This document shows positions 1-12,469 of a stretch of 64,000 nt of DNA, piece by piece (the first letter of the stretch is position 1; each line of letters starts with the position of its first letter). Made by a program: the position numbers and the translations under genes. The notes under the pieces are model-generated. The model saw only the letters and a list, made by a program, of their open reading frames with translations, ran no database searches and was not told the origin of the DNA. The DNA is from Escarpia spicata (taxonomy: Eukaryota; Annelida; Polychaeta; Sabellida; Siboglinidae): NCBI GenBank assembly GCA_963995525.1, contig OZ023218.1, positions 51,658,205 through 51,722,204 on the forward strand, read 5' to 3'.

Positions 1-650
1 TACGTCTTTTTCTTTTTGTTGATACTTATCCTTGTAGCTCTGCTTTATCCTTTCTGACTTTGCTTGTTCCATGTTGTTCTTGAGTCGTTTCCTGTCTTCT
101 ACCAGTTCATTCAAAGTACACCCATTGTGAATCTGTCAGCCGTGTGTACACGGAAAGTTATATGACTTAACGACCCAATTACAATCATAATATGTAATAT
201 ATATGTAGTATATTATATAGTATATATATATATATATAGCAAGTTGCAAAAAAAAAATTAAATCTACTTGTTTGTTTTATCATAAAGTAGTCTTAGCCGT
301 AACCAAATTGTCTTAGCCATAACATATTATTCGTGATAGAATAAAGACATTTGGTTGAATACCTAAATTGCATAGTAAAATTAAATATTTTCTTCACATA
401 TACACACACACGCGCGCACGCGCACTTTGTGTAGTGACTATATATATAATAGATGCATAATGTCATGCAAGGTAGCTTTGTTGACGCTTTTCCCTATTAC
501 AGATAAGTAATAATATAAGTATAATAATATAAATAATAAATAATAATAGTATAAATAATAATAAGATAAGTACACGAGGTTTTGCCTAGGCTTTTTCCTC
601 TTACTGTGAATCAATAGTGTACTCGGGGTTTTTAGTGCGGTAAATAGAGT
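1..650. other. AT-rich intergenic DNA, no gene seen
   Basis: No convincing coding frame. There are short simple repeats: a TA run near 205-238, a CA/CG run near 403-425 and TAA-rich sequence near 510-570. Confidence 0.6.
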
Positions 651-1311
651 AGGTGTGTAGTGGTACAGGAGGGGGAGTGAGGCTTAGGATGAGGTGTGTA
701 GTGGTACAGGAGGGGGAGTGAGGCTTAGGATGAGGTGTGTAGTGGTACAGGAGGGGGAGTGAGGCTTAGGATGAGGTGTGTAGTGGTACAGGAGGGGGAG
801 TGAGGCTTAGGATGAGGTGTGTAGTGGTACAGGAGGGGGAGTGAGGCTTAGGATGAGGTGTGTAGTGGTACAGGAGGGGGAGTGAGGCTTAGGATGAGGT
901 GTGTAGTGGTACAGGAGGGGGAGTGAGGCTTAGGATGAGGTGTGTAGTGGTACAGGAGGGGGAGTGAGGCTTAGGATGAGGTGTGTAGTGGTACAGGAGG
1001 GGGAGTGAGGCTTAGGATGAGGTGTGTAGTGGTACAGGAGGGGGAGTGAGGCTTAGGATGAGGTGTGTAGTGGTACAGGAGGGGGAGTGAGGCTTAGGAT
1101 GAGGTGTGTAGTGGTACAGGAGGGGGAGTGAGGCTTAGGATGAGGTGTGTAGTGGTACAGGAGGGGGAGTGAGGCTTAGGATGAGGTGTGTAGTGGTACA
1201 GGAGGGGGAGTGAGGCTTAGGATGAGGTGTGTAGTGGTACAGGAGGGGGAGTGAGGCTTAGGATGAGGTGTGTAGTGGTACAGGAGGGGGAGTGAGGCTT
1301 AGGATGAGGTG
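651..1311. repeat. 41-bp minisatellite, about 16 copies
   Basis: The unit beginning aggtgtgtagtggtacagg recurs every 41 bases (651, 692, ...) with almost no variation. It is G-rich on the + strand. The near identity of the copies suggests recent expansion or homogenisation. Confidence 0.97.
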
Positions 1312-1450
1312 AAGTGACATCCACCGGTGCGGTGTCAATTGTAAATAATATATTATGGTGTAACGATCTAGTTGGTGGTAGGCGAAGTGACCCCCACCGA
1401 TACGGTGTCAATTGTAAATATAGTGTAATGATCTAGTTAGTGGTGGTTGG
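1311..1450. repeat. Two-copy ~73-bp direct repeat next to the 41-bp array
   Basis: Two imperfect copies start with gaagtgac at 1311 and 1384 and share cggtgtcaattgtaaata and gatctagtt. They look like older flanking sequence from which the 41-bp array may have grown (inference). Confidence 0.7.
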
Positions 1451-1649
1451 TTATTCTGCTAGGATTTGTAGGTATTGGTTAGCAGAACCATTGGGGCCGG
1501 CATGCCTGCTATGAACATGCATTTATGTATGTGTGGTGTTATTATAACCTACATGAAAAAATAAATTTAATGTCATTAAGTTGGCCTATTCCAATCTACA
1601 CTTGACTTGCATTGCTGCATTGCATAGGAGGGTGTATGTGTCAGGGGCG

Positions 1650-1835
<186 letters not shown>

Positions 1836-2179
1836 ACATGTGTTCTATCACTGTACGTTGTTATAATACCAGCATACTGTAAATACGCATAATATAATAA
1901 ACTATGTCCACTTAATGAAACATCTTAGTGGCCATAGGCGCGGGACAGGGGGCGGTGGACAGCTCCCTCTGCAATTGTACTGGGGGCAGACATATGGTTC
2001 TACCCCAGTAAATGTGAGCGTGAGTGCTTGTTTTGTGGCGAGAGTCAAGGGCGGGTACAAATCGAGGTTTTATGAGAGGATTAAGATGGGATTTTTTTTT
2101 GCCGACAGTGAAAATGGGGTGCAGTTGGAGGACAGACATAATTATGTGGTTTATATATTATATTGCCCTCAATTGTCCA

Positions 2180-2385
2180 TGAGTTAGCGAGTGAGTGTGC
2201 GAGTGTTTGCGTCCGTGATCGAGTGAGCGAATGAGTGCACGCGAATGAGAACGTGAGTAAGTACGTGAAAAGAAAGTGGCAAGAGTGAGTGAGTGAGTGA
2301 GTGAGTGAGTGAGTGAGTGAGTGAGTGAGTGACTGACTGACTGACTGACTGACTGAGCGGAAAGAGTGAGTGAATGAGTGAGGGG
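2180..2385. repeat. GAGT/GACT tetranucleotide repeat
   Basis: A diffuse gagt/gagc region sharpens into perfect GAGT repeats at about 2285-2330, then GACT repeats to about 2355, then decays again. Confidence 0.9.
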
Positions 2386-2399
2386 ATCTATTGTAGTCG

Positions 2400-3010
2400 T
2401 ATACCTAACCAACTATTTGCCTTTCTCCTTGAAATCCGACCAATAACCACGTTCACGGTTTTATAAATTATATAAGCGACATTGAAAAACCCACGTGGCA
2501 CCCTCTTGCGATTATTATGAACTATTGTGGATTGTTTAGAGAACATTTGCAACAAACAATTCTACAAAAATGCGTTGCTGTCTTCGTTAAGATCACAAAC
2601 ATGTGCCATCAATATATTAAATAGAATCTATGAAATGCACTAAAATCACGTAAATTAAAGCAACAATACAAAACTGTTTTAGGCGGAGTAAAACCTAACG
2701 TATTTAGTTAAGCTACTAGCCAGAGAGGTTTCAATTTTGTACTGAGACTTTTGTGGATATCCTACACCTCTGTTTAGCGACACGGAAATGTAGCGCAAAG
2801 GTAGCGCTACAGCAGCACTATATGCTTAATATCATATATCAATGGATGAAAGATAGGTGCACTTGTTCATTTTCTTCTATTATTAATAGTAATTCACTAA
2901 AAGTTGAGTCATACAATGTTCAAGCTGTACACAAATAATGACAAAATAAATGGGAACTAGCAGAATGATACATGGACATCTCAAGGGACAACTTGCTATT
3001 TTTGTTGTCC
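2400..3010. other. AT-rich DNA, nothing recognised
   Basis: Both strands have only short frames without recognisable domains. No repeat structure was seen by eye. Confidence 0.5.
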
Positions 3011-3012
3011 AC

Positions 3013-3075
3013 ACAAACACGCACGCACGCACGCACGCACGCAAGCGCACGCGCGCACACACACACACACACACG
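3013..3075. repeat. CGCA/CA microsatellite
   Basis: Runs of (CGCA)n followed by (CA)n. Similar runs recur at 8100-8180, 14165-14385 and 58955-59015 in this window. Confidence 0.9.
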
Positions 3076-3299
3076 AGATACAAGGTTGCCTATGTATAAC
3101 ACTGAATGTAAATTTTGAACGAAATATTAAGTCAGGCAACAACACTAGAAGGAAATGGAAATCCATACTAACAGTACACACTAGCATTCATACTCGCATG
3201 CACGCACGGATGGACGCTCGAATTTGTTCCGTCAACACTGTCTTTCAACCGGGTATTTCGTAAGCCACGACGTCCTGACCATCGTGTAGTCTGCCTCCA

Positions 3300-3990
3300 C
3301 ATTACGTCCCTCGTTCTTGTCTTTATATCTCTCCACATCAGGTCCTTCGTTCTTGTCCTTATGTCTCTCCACATCAGGTCCTTCGTTCTTGTCCTTATAT
3401 CTCTCCACATCAGGTCCTTCGTTCTTGTCCTTATGTCTCTCCACATCAGGTCCTTCGTTCTTGTCCTTATATCTCTCCACATCAGGTCCTTCGTTCTTGT
3501 CCTTATGTTTCTCCACATCAGGTCCTTCGTTCTTGTCCTTATATCTCTTCACATCAGGTCCTTCGTTCTTGTCCTTATGTCTCTCCTCATCAGGTCCTTC
3601 GTTCTTGTCCTTATGTCTCTCAACATTAGGTCCCTCGTTCTTGTCCTTATGTCTCTCCACATCAGGTCCTTCGTTCTTGTCCTTATATCTCTCCACAACA
3701 GGTCCTTCGTTCTTGTCCTTATGTCTCTCGACATCAGGTCCTTCGTTCTTGTCCTTATATCTCTCCACATCACGTCCCTCGTTCTTGTCCTTATGCCTTT
3801 CCACATTAGGTCCCTCGTTCTTGTCCTTATGTCTCTCCACATTAGGTCCCTCGTTCTTGTCCTTATGTCTCTCCACATTAGGTCCCTCGTTCTTGTCCTT
3901 ATGTCTCTCCACACCACGTCCCTCGTTCTTGTCCTTATATCTCTCCACATCAGGTCCTTCGTTCTTCACCACGTCCCTCGTGGAGTACTG
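3300..3990. repeat. 36-bp minisatellite, about 19 copies
   Basis: A 36-base unit (key string ttcgttcttgtccttat) recurs with a few substitutions per copy. Because 36 is divisible by three, a 261-residue frame of 12-residue repeats is open on the - strand (3232-4017) and other long frames are open on the + strand. None has a recognisable domain outside the array, so I do not call a gene. Confidence 0.95.
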
Positions 3991-4180
3991 AAGTACTTGT
4001 GTACTTAAGTACAGCAAGTACTGTACTTGTACTTGTACTTGTTCTTGCCATTGTTCTTTCGCCCAGACAGATGTAGGCTAACTGATGAAAAGTTTGAACG
4101 GATCATGTTTGTGCGGTGCAACAGGACTTGTACTTGGCAAAATTGAAAGTACTTGTACTTGTATTCAAGTACATTGTGCA
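3987..4180. repeat. Degenerate GTACTT hexamer cluster
   Basis: Many copies of gtactt and its complement aagtac occur in both orientations, with short pure runs near 4012-4040. Because GTAC is self-complementary, the region can fold on itself. It lies between the 36-bp array and the minus-strand SINE. Confidence 0.75.
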
Positions 4181-4189
4181 TGTACTTGA

Positions 4190-4320
4190 CCCATCCCTGG
4201 TACTCATTCATGCAGCTGGGTAAGCAACGTGGAGCGAACGAACTTGCCCAAGGTTCCACACGGCAAACCCGGGTTCTCTCGATTGAGAGTCCAATGCTCT
4301 AGCCTCTGAGCGCTAGTGTG
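4190..4320 (-). mobile_element. tRNA-headed SINE, truncated, copy 1
   Basis: Read on the - strand, the sequence starts at about 4313 with a tRNA-like head. It has an A-box-like ctcagaggctagagc and a B-box-like acccgggttt. It continues into a body containing gggcaagttcgttcgctcc and cacgttgctt. The same body motif is present in the + strand copy at 4565-4830, which supports one SINE family. The 3' end merges into the GTACTT cluster. The anticodon region is not a proper tRNA, so this is a tRNA-derived element and not a tRNA gene. Confidence 0.6.
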
Positions 4321-4415
4321 GAGGGTGTGTGTGCGTGTGTGCGTGTGTGCGTGAGTGCGTGTGTGCGTGTGTGCGTGTGTGCGTGTGTGCGTGTGTGCGT
4401 GCGTGCGTGTATGTG
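4320..4415. repeat. GTGTGTGC microsatellite
   Basis: An octamer-like gtgtgtgc/gcgtgtgt run directly upstream of the minus-strand SINE head. Confidence 0.9.
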
Positions 4416-4564
4416 GATATTTTAAATGTATAGTAGATAGTTTAATTTAAATGGTTGAAAGAAATGACATTGTTCATCACACCTGTTAATGTGCTATGGT
4501 CATTAGCTGACCCGACAAATGGTCTACAGAATCACTTGAATTGATGTGGGAAAACACCAAACAA

Positions 4565-4830
4565 GTTATGGTGCGCGATGTCGTAGCAATTAGAGTAATC
4601 GAGAGATTCCGGGTTCAAATCCTCTAACAGCCGTTTCGAATTTTGAGCAAGGTCGTTCGTTTCACGTTGCTTCGCGCAGTAATTGCAGCGGGGCTGAATG
4701 TTTCCCAGAGAAGTTGAGATGGTGTTCGTTGAACAGGTCTGCCAGGGAATGAAATGTAAAGCGCTTTGAGCAGTCCTAATGACTGGATACGATGATATAT
4801 AAGAATTTACCTCTACCTTTTACTTTATTT
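4565..4830 (+). mobile_element. tRNA-headed SINE, copy 2
   Basis: A tRNA-like head (about 4570-4635) carries an A-box-like tcgtagcaattagagtaat and a canonical B-box gggttcaaatcc. The body has gagcaaggtcgttcg and cacgttgctt, shared with copy 1. The 3' part has aaagcgctttgagcag and gactggatacgatgatatataag, a tail style common in SINEs that borrow LINE 3' ends. It lies head to head with copy 1. No clear target duplication was found by eye. Confidence 0.7.
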
Positions 4831-5005
4831 TTATTTTACATTAATAAATTGTGTGATAATTTAAATAGTGTGTGCTTAGCTAGCGTGTCATATATAGTGG
4901 ATACTATTTAGATGTTTTTTTTCGCAAACTGATTTTGAAAAAAGAGCGAAAGTACTGAATTGGTCAGACACCTTTTATTTACTAAGCCATATAATTTCTT
5001 CTGTC

Positions 5006-5995
5006 CCAGCTGCATGTAACGCGTGCACCCCTTTCACCATAACAGTATTAAGACGTCCTAGCTGCATGTAACGCGTGCACCCCTTTCACCATAACAGTAT
5101 TAAGACGTCCTAGCTGCATGTAACGCGTGCACCCCTTTCACCATAACAGTATTAAGACGTCCTAGCTGCATGTAACGCGTGCACCCCTTTCACCGTAACA
5201 GTATTAAGACGTCCTAGCTGCATGTAACGCGTGCACCCCTTTCACCATAACAGTATTAAGACGTCCTAGCTGCATGTAACGCGTGCACCCCTTTCACCGT
5301 AACAGTATTAAGACGTCCTAGCTGCATGTAACGCGTGCACCCCTTTCACCGTAACAGTATTAAGACGTCCTAGCTGCATGTAACGCGTGCACCCCTTTCA
5401 CCGTAACAGTATTAACACGTCCTAGCAGCATGTAACGCGTGCACCCCTTTCACCGTAACAGTATTAAGACGTCCTAGCTGCATGTAACGCGTGCACCCCT
5501 TTCACCATAACAGTATTAACACGTCCTAGCTGCATGTAACGCGTGCACCCCTTTCACCATAACAGTATTAAGACGTCCTAGCTGCATGTAACGCGTGCAC
5601 CCCTTTCACCATAACAGTATTAAGACGTCCTAGCTGCATGTAACGCGTGCACCCCTTTCACCATAACAGTATTAAGACGTCCTAGTTGCATGTAACGCGT
5701 ACACCCCTTTCACCGTAACAGTATTAACACGTCCTAGCTGCATGTAACGCGTGCACCCCTTTCACCGTAACAGTATTAAGACGTCCTAGCTGCATGTAAC
5801 GCGTGCACCCCTTTCACCGTAACAGTATTAACACGTCCTAGCTGCATGTAACGCGTGCACCCCTTTCACCATAACAGTATTAAGACGTCCTAGCTGCATG
5901 TAACGCGTGCACCCCTTTCACCGTAACAGTACTAACACGTCCTAGCTGCATGTAACGCGTGCACCCCTTTCACCATAACAGTATTAAAACGTCCA
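5006..5995. repeat. 52-bp minisatellite, about 19 copies
   Basis: Unit: ctgcatgtaacgcgtgcacc...gtattaagacgtccta, 52 bases. Only two or three positions vary (accataac/accgtaac, aagacgt/aacacgt). The two variants alternate in patches, as expected from unequal exchange or gene conversion. Confidence 0.97.
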
Positions 5996-6474
5996 AACTA
6001 ACTACCTACATCTAGTCGACGAACATCTTATTTCAACATGTCTCGACAGTGTCGATGTGTATAGTCTGTCTCCTAATGTCAAGTGGACTTATTATAGGCA
6101 TCCTCACTTCGCGGTTGATCAAACTCCATTCAGAAAATTTTACAGTAGGCGTGTACGTCGAATGCATACGTGATTATATTAATCATTGCGTTTTGAAATA
6201 CGAGACCGGAATCAGTGGAAATTTCCACTGAGCACGTCATTCATTGGTAGGCCTAATGTGGACAATCATGGTTGGTTTCTTACACGGTTGCGACTTGTGA
6301 CCTTCATGCAGGAAGTTTGAGGTGCTGACGTGCTCGGTGCAGTTCACATTTCTCTTAACCATGCCCTTTATAAAGACAATCCAAATGGCAAAAACCTTTT
6401 CATGGTGATACCAGGCTTTAGCGATTAATGTACAACTTGAAACGTAGGTCGAGCTCTCTTTCTCTTAGAGAGAG

Positions 6475-6600
6475 CGCGATAGTGTAGTTAATAGCACATC
6501 CGCCTGACTTGCCAGCGCTCTGAGTTCAAAACCCGGAGCGGTTTTTTCTTCAAAACAACCACAGTGCAACACGGTGGAGCAAACCGGATGGTGGGCACCA
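6475..6600 (+). mobile_element. tRNA-like sequence, probable SINE head
   Basis: The segment at 6475-6545 resembles a tRNA: gcgcgatagtgtagttaat at the start, a possible anticodon stem around cgcctgacttgccagcg, and a B-box-like gagttcaaaaccc. The acceptor stem does not close well, and a T-rich and A-rich stretch follows. I call it a tRNA-derived repeat, not a functional tRNA. Confidence 0.4.
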
Positions 6601-8114
6601 GGTGGGGTGCGCGGACTGTGGTATGTTATTTAACGCACGGCCGTGCCGTGTTGATATAACTTAATGCATTCAGTTTTCCGAAGTTCTCCGGCTACTTGGA
6701 CTAAAATGGTCCCCATCACGTACGCAAATGTAAAACCTTGAGTGTCCCAAAATCGTGTGCAAAATGTCGCCAATATACCATTATATATTATGATAACTAA
6801 CCAGAAAGCTCAGCAACACGAAACATATGTAATTAAATTAATGTGTTTTTAATATGCTTTTGCAATTTGATATAATATTTTACTAAGACAACAAAATATC
6901 CGCGGCCGCGTATACATCGTAGGATTAAGCTTTTGCGATGTTTAAACAGATCGTAGGTACATCCAGCGCTGCGGCATATTTATAAATACGATTATTACCA
7001 AATGGACCTTGAGCACGGTGCCAGAGAGAGATAAAGAAATATTTGAATAGCAAGACACTATTTTTAGAGTACACTAATTCAGATTGGGAATAAAAAGAGG
7101 TTAAAGTCACTTCCAGAAAGAAAAAACGCAAAGGGAATGTGACGGACCGTATTGCCCCAGGTGGGGGGCAGTCTTGCTCATGGGATGGGGCAAGACATTT
7201 TGGGGGAACTCGTAATTAAATTCATATATATACATCATTTGGTTTGTCTGAAATGATGCGGAAATATTGAATGATGACATCGAGGTATACATAATTTGGC
7301 AGTAGGTAGTTGTATAATGGCGAAATCGAGGTTTGCCTGGATTCTACACAAAGTGCCGTTTTTTAAGGTTTTAGGGTTCGTTGCGTAGATACTGGGTGAT
7401 ATTAGACGGCATGTACGCTAGTATATCGACTGATTGTAAAGTTACGTGCATGTGTTGCGTGTTTGTCAGCTAGCCTTTCGCTTCCAGTGTGACCTTCTAC
7501 GATTACGTTCGTGTGCTGCTTACGTACACCGCCGTCGTGTTCAATTCATTACAGCAGCAAGCGATTTGCAAAAGTATTCTTACAAAACATTTGAGATACG
7601 TTTAATGCAGATCGTAATACGATATTTTGAAAGATTGAGTAATTGCGCTGAGGTTGTTTTCTACGCTGTTGTTCCAGTAAGCTATAGGATTACGTATACC
7701 ATCCATTAATCAGATTGGGGACGGTTTACACGTATAACTTGAAACAATATTGATTGTCCATAGAAAGGGTAGTATAACTTGTTGGCCTATTGTTAGGGCC
7801 TATGTAATGGTGTCGTAGATGGCACCCGAGATGCAAATGTCCTAAGAGGAAAAGCATAACATTATACATTTAAACGCATACATACACACTGGCTCGATCG
7901 TAGTTAGATTGGACAGTACAAGTCTAGGCCTCCGCTACATAAATGTTCCTCTCAGTGTTGTTATTATAGATTTATACGCATGAGTGCGTGCGTATATATG
8001 TGTGTGTTGTTTTGTAAAATGTTAATCCTCAGTTAAACGGTCAGCAACACAACTAAGAAACGTCGACCCAGATATGTGCACGTACACATCCATACGCGCG
8101 GGCACACACACGCA

Positions 8115-8146
<32 letters not shown>

Positions 8147-8440
8147 CACACGCACACACGCACACACGCACACACGCACTGTGCTCACACGAAACCACCT
8201 ACGTATATATCTGTAATGGAAGGAAATCTGACTTACACTCTTTTGTATAACGCGAATGCGTGAAATAACCACGTCACTTTAAATATCAGCAGCGTACGTA
8301 TATAAAATCCCCGGTTCTATATTTAGTATATATGCGTCACAGACCACGACACATGCTAGAAATCACGTGTCGACAGCTCTGACCGAAGTCAGTAGAGTGT
8401 GTCTATCGCGATATCTGTGAAACCTACGGAGAGTTACGCC
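6600..8440. other. Gene-free stretch
   Basis: No domain was recognised in any frame. Frames up to 87 residues exist without similarity I can name. There is a CA/CGCA microsatellite at about 8100-8180. Confidence 0.5.
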
Positions 8441-8479
8441 GCGTTCCAATGGGCTCGTTTATATCTTAAATGCGACTTG

Positions 8480-11018
8480 GTGAACTCAAACATTTGAAAG
8501 CAGCGAGGTCGTTATACATGATATACACGAGCCCATTGGAACACAGCGAGGTCGTTCTACATGATATACATGAGTCCATTGGAACACAGCGAGATCGTTC
8601 TACATGATATACATGAGCTCACTGGAACACAGCGAGGTCGTTATACATGATATACATGAGCCCATTGGAACACAGCGAGGTCGTTATACATGATATACAT
8701 GAGCCCATTGGAACACAGCGGGGTCGTTATACATGATATACACGAGCCCATTGGAACACAGCGAGGTCGTTCTACATGATATACATGAGCCCATTGGAAC
8801 ACAGCGAGGTCGTTTTACATGATATACATGAGCCCATTGGAACACAGCGAGGTCGTTTTACGTGATATACACGAGCCCATTGGAAAACAGCGAGGTCGTT
8901 TTACATGATATACACAAGCCCATTGGAAAACAGCGAGGTCGTTTTACATGATATACACGAGCCCATTGGAAAACAGCGAGGTCGTTTTACATGATATACA
9001 TGAGCCCATTGGAACACAGCGAGGTCGTTATACATGATATAAATGAGCCCATTGGAACACAGCGAGGTCGTTATACATGATATACATGAGCCCATTAGAA
9101 CACAGCGAGGTCGTTCTACATGATATACATGAGCCCATTGGAAAACAGCGAGGTCGTACTACATGATATACATGAGCCCATTGGAACACAGCGAGGTCGT
9201 TATACATGATATACATGAGCCCATTGGAACACAGCGGGGTCGTTCTACATGATATACATGAGCCCATTAGACCACAGCGAGGTCGTTTTACGTGATATAC
9301 ACGAGCCCATTGGAAAACAGCGAAGTCGTTATACATGATATACACGAGCCCATTGGAACAAAGCGAGGTCGTTTTACGTGATATACACGAGCCCATTGGA
9401 AAACAGCGAGGTCGTTTTACATGATATACATGAGCCCATTAGAACACAGCGAGGTCGTTCTACATGATATACATGAGCCCATTGGAAAACAGCGAGGTCG
9501 CTCTACATGATATACATGAGCCCATTGGAACACAGCGAGGTCGTTATACATGATATACATGAGCCCATTGGAACACAGCGGGGTCGTTCTACATGATATA
9601 CATGAGCTCATTAGAGCACAGCGAGGTCCTTTTACGTGATATACACGAGCCCATTGGAAAACAGCGAGGTCGTTTTACATGATATACACGAGCCCATTGG
9701 AACACAGCGAGGTCGTTATACATGATATACATGAGCCCATTGGAACACAGCGGGGTCGTTCTACATGATATACATGAGCTCATTAGAGCACAACGAGGTC
9801 CTTTTACGTGATATACACGAGCCCATTGGAAAACAGCGAGGTCGTTTTACATGATATACACGAGCCCATTGAAACTCAGCGAGGTCGTTTTACGTGATAT
9901 ACATGAGCCCATTGGAACACAGCGAGGTCGTTTTACATGATATACACGAGCCCATTGGAAAACAGCGAGGTCGTTTTACATGATATACACGAGCCCATTG
10001 GAACACAGCGAGGTCGTTTTACATGATATACACGAGCCCATTGGAAAACAGCGAGGTCGTTTTACATGATATACATGAGCCCATTGGAACACAGCGGGGT
10101 CGTTATACATTATATACATGAGCCCATTGGAAAACAGCGAGGTCGTTTTACATGATATACACGAGCCCATTGGAACACAGCGAGGTCGTTATACATGATA
10201 TACATGAGCACATTGGAACACAGCGAGGTCGTTATACATGATATACATGAGCCCATTGGAAAACAGCGAGGTCGTTCTACATGATATACATGAGCCCATT
10301 GGAACACAGCGGGGTCGTTCTACATGATATACATGAGCCCATTAGAGCACAGCGAGGTCGTTCTACATGATATACATGAGCACATTGGAGCACAGCGAGG
10401 TCGTTATACATGATATACACGAGCCCATTGGAACACAGCGAGGTCGTTATACATGAAATACACGAGACCATTGGAACACAGCGAGGTCGTTCTACATGAT
10501 ATACACGAGCCCATTGGAACACAGCGAGGTCGTTCTACGTGATATACATGAGCCCACTGGAAAACAGCGAGGTCGTTTTACATGATATACATGAGCCCAT
10601 TGGAACACAGCGAGGTCGTTATACATGATATACATGAGACCATTGGAACACAGCGATGTCGTTATACATGATATACATGAGCCCATTGGAACACAGCGAG
10701 GTCGTTCTACATGATATACGTGAGCCCATTGGAAAACAGCGAAGTCGTTTTACATGATATACATGAGCCCATTGGAACACAGCGAGGTCGTTCTACATGA
10801 TATACATGAGCACATTGGAGGACAGCGAGGTCGTTATACATGATATACACGAGCCCATTGGAACACAGCGAGGTCGTTTTACATGATATACATGAGCCCA
10901 TTGGAACACAGCGAAGTCGTTCTACGTGATATACATGAGCCCATTGGAACACAGCGAGGTCGTTATACATGATATACATGAGCCCATTGGAACACAGCGA
11001 GGTCGTTATACATGATAT
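8480..11018. repeat. 43-bp minisatellite, about 58 copies
   Basis: Unit of 43 bases: gagcccattggaacacagcg, then aggtcgttntacatgatatacat. Recurrent variants (ggaac/ggaaa, ttatac/ttctac/ttttac, atgag/acgag) are shared by non-adjacent copies, giving a higher-order mosaic. Short minus-strand frames are repeat artefacts. The array resumes at 11872-11940 beyond an inserted element. At its left edge, 8445-8462 holds an inverted copy of part of the unit. Confidence 0.97.
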
Positions 11019-11864
11019 CAAAAATAGATAAGCGATCGAAAAATGAACAACTCAGAACACGTCCAAAACATGAAATTCTACGGTCGCTAGCATCCTTACG
11101 GCTCGTCCTGTCCCGACGATCTTAGTATCATTTGAAAGGATGCATTCTAGCGTCATCTAGATTTCCAGTAACCGTTTAAAGAACACCGATAAACGGACCT
11201 ACAATCACGCAATTTTCGGTGTTCTGTACGGTTCCGAACGATGTTGGCGGAGGGTACTCAGTACACTAAACTTCCGATTGCGTCGCTGTTTTCCTAATTT
11301 GCATAGGTTCAGACATGCGCACTTCACCATTTCTTGATTTCATGTTATAAGCTCCACCCACTTTTAAACCGCGGCGATATTGATGTGCTTTGATCGCAGC
11401 GAAACCGATATATATCTACGTCGGCGTGACGTCACAATAACGTACGCCACCCAACGGGTCTAAATTCGTCGCGTTGGTTGGTTGGTTGATATACGTGATT
11501 ATGACGTCACGCCTACTTTGCGTATGTCATTTTAGCAGCCGTTTGAAAGTGGGTGGAGCTTATACCATGAAATCAGATAGTGGTGCCTCAATCGGTAGAT
11601 TGGTGAACTGTGTCGACGAAACAACATGGTTCGCAGTGTCTAAGACACCGGAACGGGCCCGGTTGTAGGTCCGTTTTTAGTTAAGTTTAGGAATGATTAT
11701 CAGGAAACCATTTATATATATATGAATAGCAGAAAGCTTAAACTTTCAAACAACATCAATATTGTTGGGATCCGACGAACCGTAATGGTACTAGCAGTTG
11801 TTCAAAAGGCGTTTTTGGAACATATTTGACAGTTGTTCTTTTTTCGCTCGCTTATCTATTTTTG
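11019..11864. mobile_element. 846-bp foldback (long-TIR) non-autonomous DNA element
   Basis: The element starts caaaaatagataagcg and ends with the exact complement, cgcttatctatttttg. It is flanked by a 7-bp direct duplication, atgatat (11012-11018 and 11865-11871). Removing the element plus one duplication restores a correct 43-bp repeat unit. Inverted similarity continues far inward: arms share aaacggacctacaa, ataagctccacccactt and the palindrome tgacgtca, meeting near 11465. The whole element is thus an imperfect inverted repeat of about 400 bp per arm. No transposase is encoded. A 7-bp duplication is compatible with P-like or Dada-like transposases, but the superfamily is not determined. 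Confidence 0.9.
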
Positions 11865-11871
11865 ATGATAT

Positions 11872-11940
11872 ACATGAGCCCATTGGAACACAGCGAGGTC
11901 GTTCTACATGATATACATGAGCCCATTGTAACACAGCTTT
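11872..11940. repeat. 43-bp minisatellite, distal remnant
   Basis: About one and a half further units of the 8480-11018 array, in the same register, on the far side of the foldback element. Confidence 0.95.
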
Positions 11941-12329
11941 AATTGTAGGCGTCTGAACCGGGGGGAGGGGCTCAGCCCCTCTCCCAATGATTTAGGTGGG
12001 CGTAGGATTCTCCCCCCAATATTTAGGGAACGTTGATAAATTTGTATGTGTAATTAGATTAGAGGTTTTTGGTCAGCATTGGGGCGCAAATCGATGTTTT
12101 TGGACAGTTTCAAGATGTATGTTTTGGTGAGTTTCGGGAGGGATGTACAAAGTGAGGTTTTTGGAGAGCCTCAGCCCCCCAAATATTCACAATGTTCAGA
12201 CGTCAATGTTAATGTACATTTGAATGCGTTAGTTGTATAATCAGCGTGACTTAATATCGCAAAACGTGTTTTTTTTAAGATATGGCGATATATGAGAGGA
12301 ATATAAGGAAAGATTCAATTTCACCAACT

Positions 12330-12446
12330 ATCAACGGTAATAACATATACAATAAGAACATATGTAATAAGAACATATATAATAAGAACATATACAATAA
12401 GAACATATGTAATAAGAACATATATAATAAGAACATATACAATAGC
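12330..12446. repeat. 15-bp repeat, about 7 copies
   Basis: Unit aataagaacatatac with variant ends (atgt/atat/atac) that cycle every three units, a 45-bp higher-order period. Confidence 0.9.
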
Positions 12447-12469
12447 AAACGCAATATACGGACATATAC

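Noticed and set aside
3232..4017. 261-residue charged repeat protein on the - strand
   Set aside because: 12-residue repeats of the 36-bp minisatellite. The ends run into a hexamer cluster and unrelated DNA without domains.
4260..4320. Functional tRNA gene on the - strand
   Set aside because: A-box and B-box resemblance only. The stems do not close and a SINE body follows.
8480..11018. CRISPR-like array of regular 43-bp repeats
   Set aside because: The repeats are directly tandem with no unique spacers, and the context is a eukaryotic genome.
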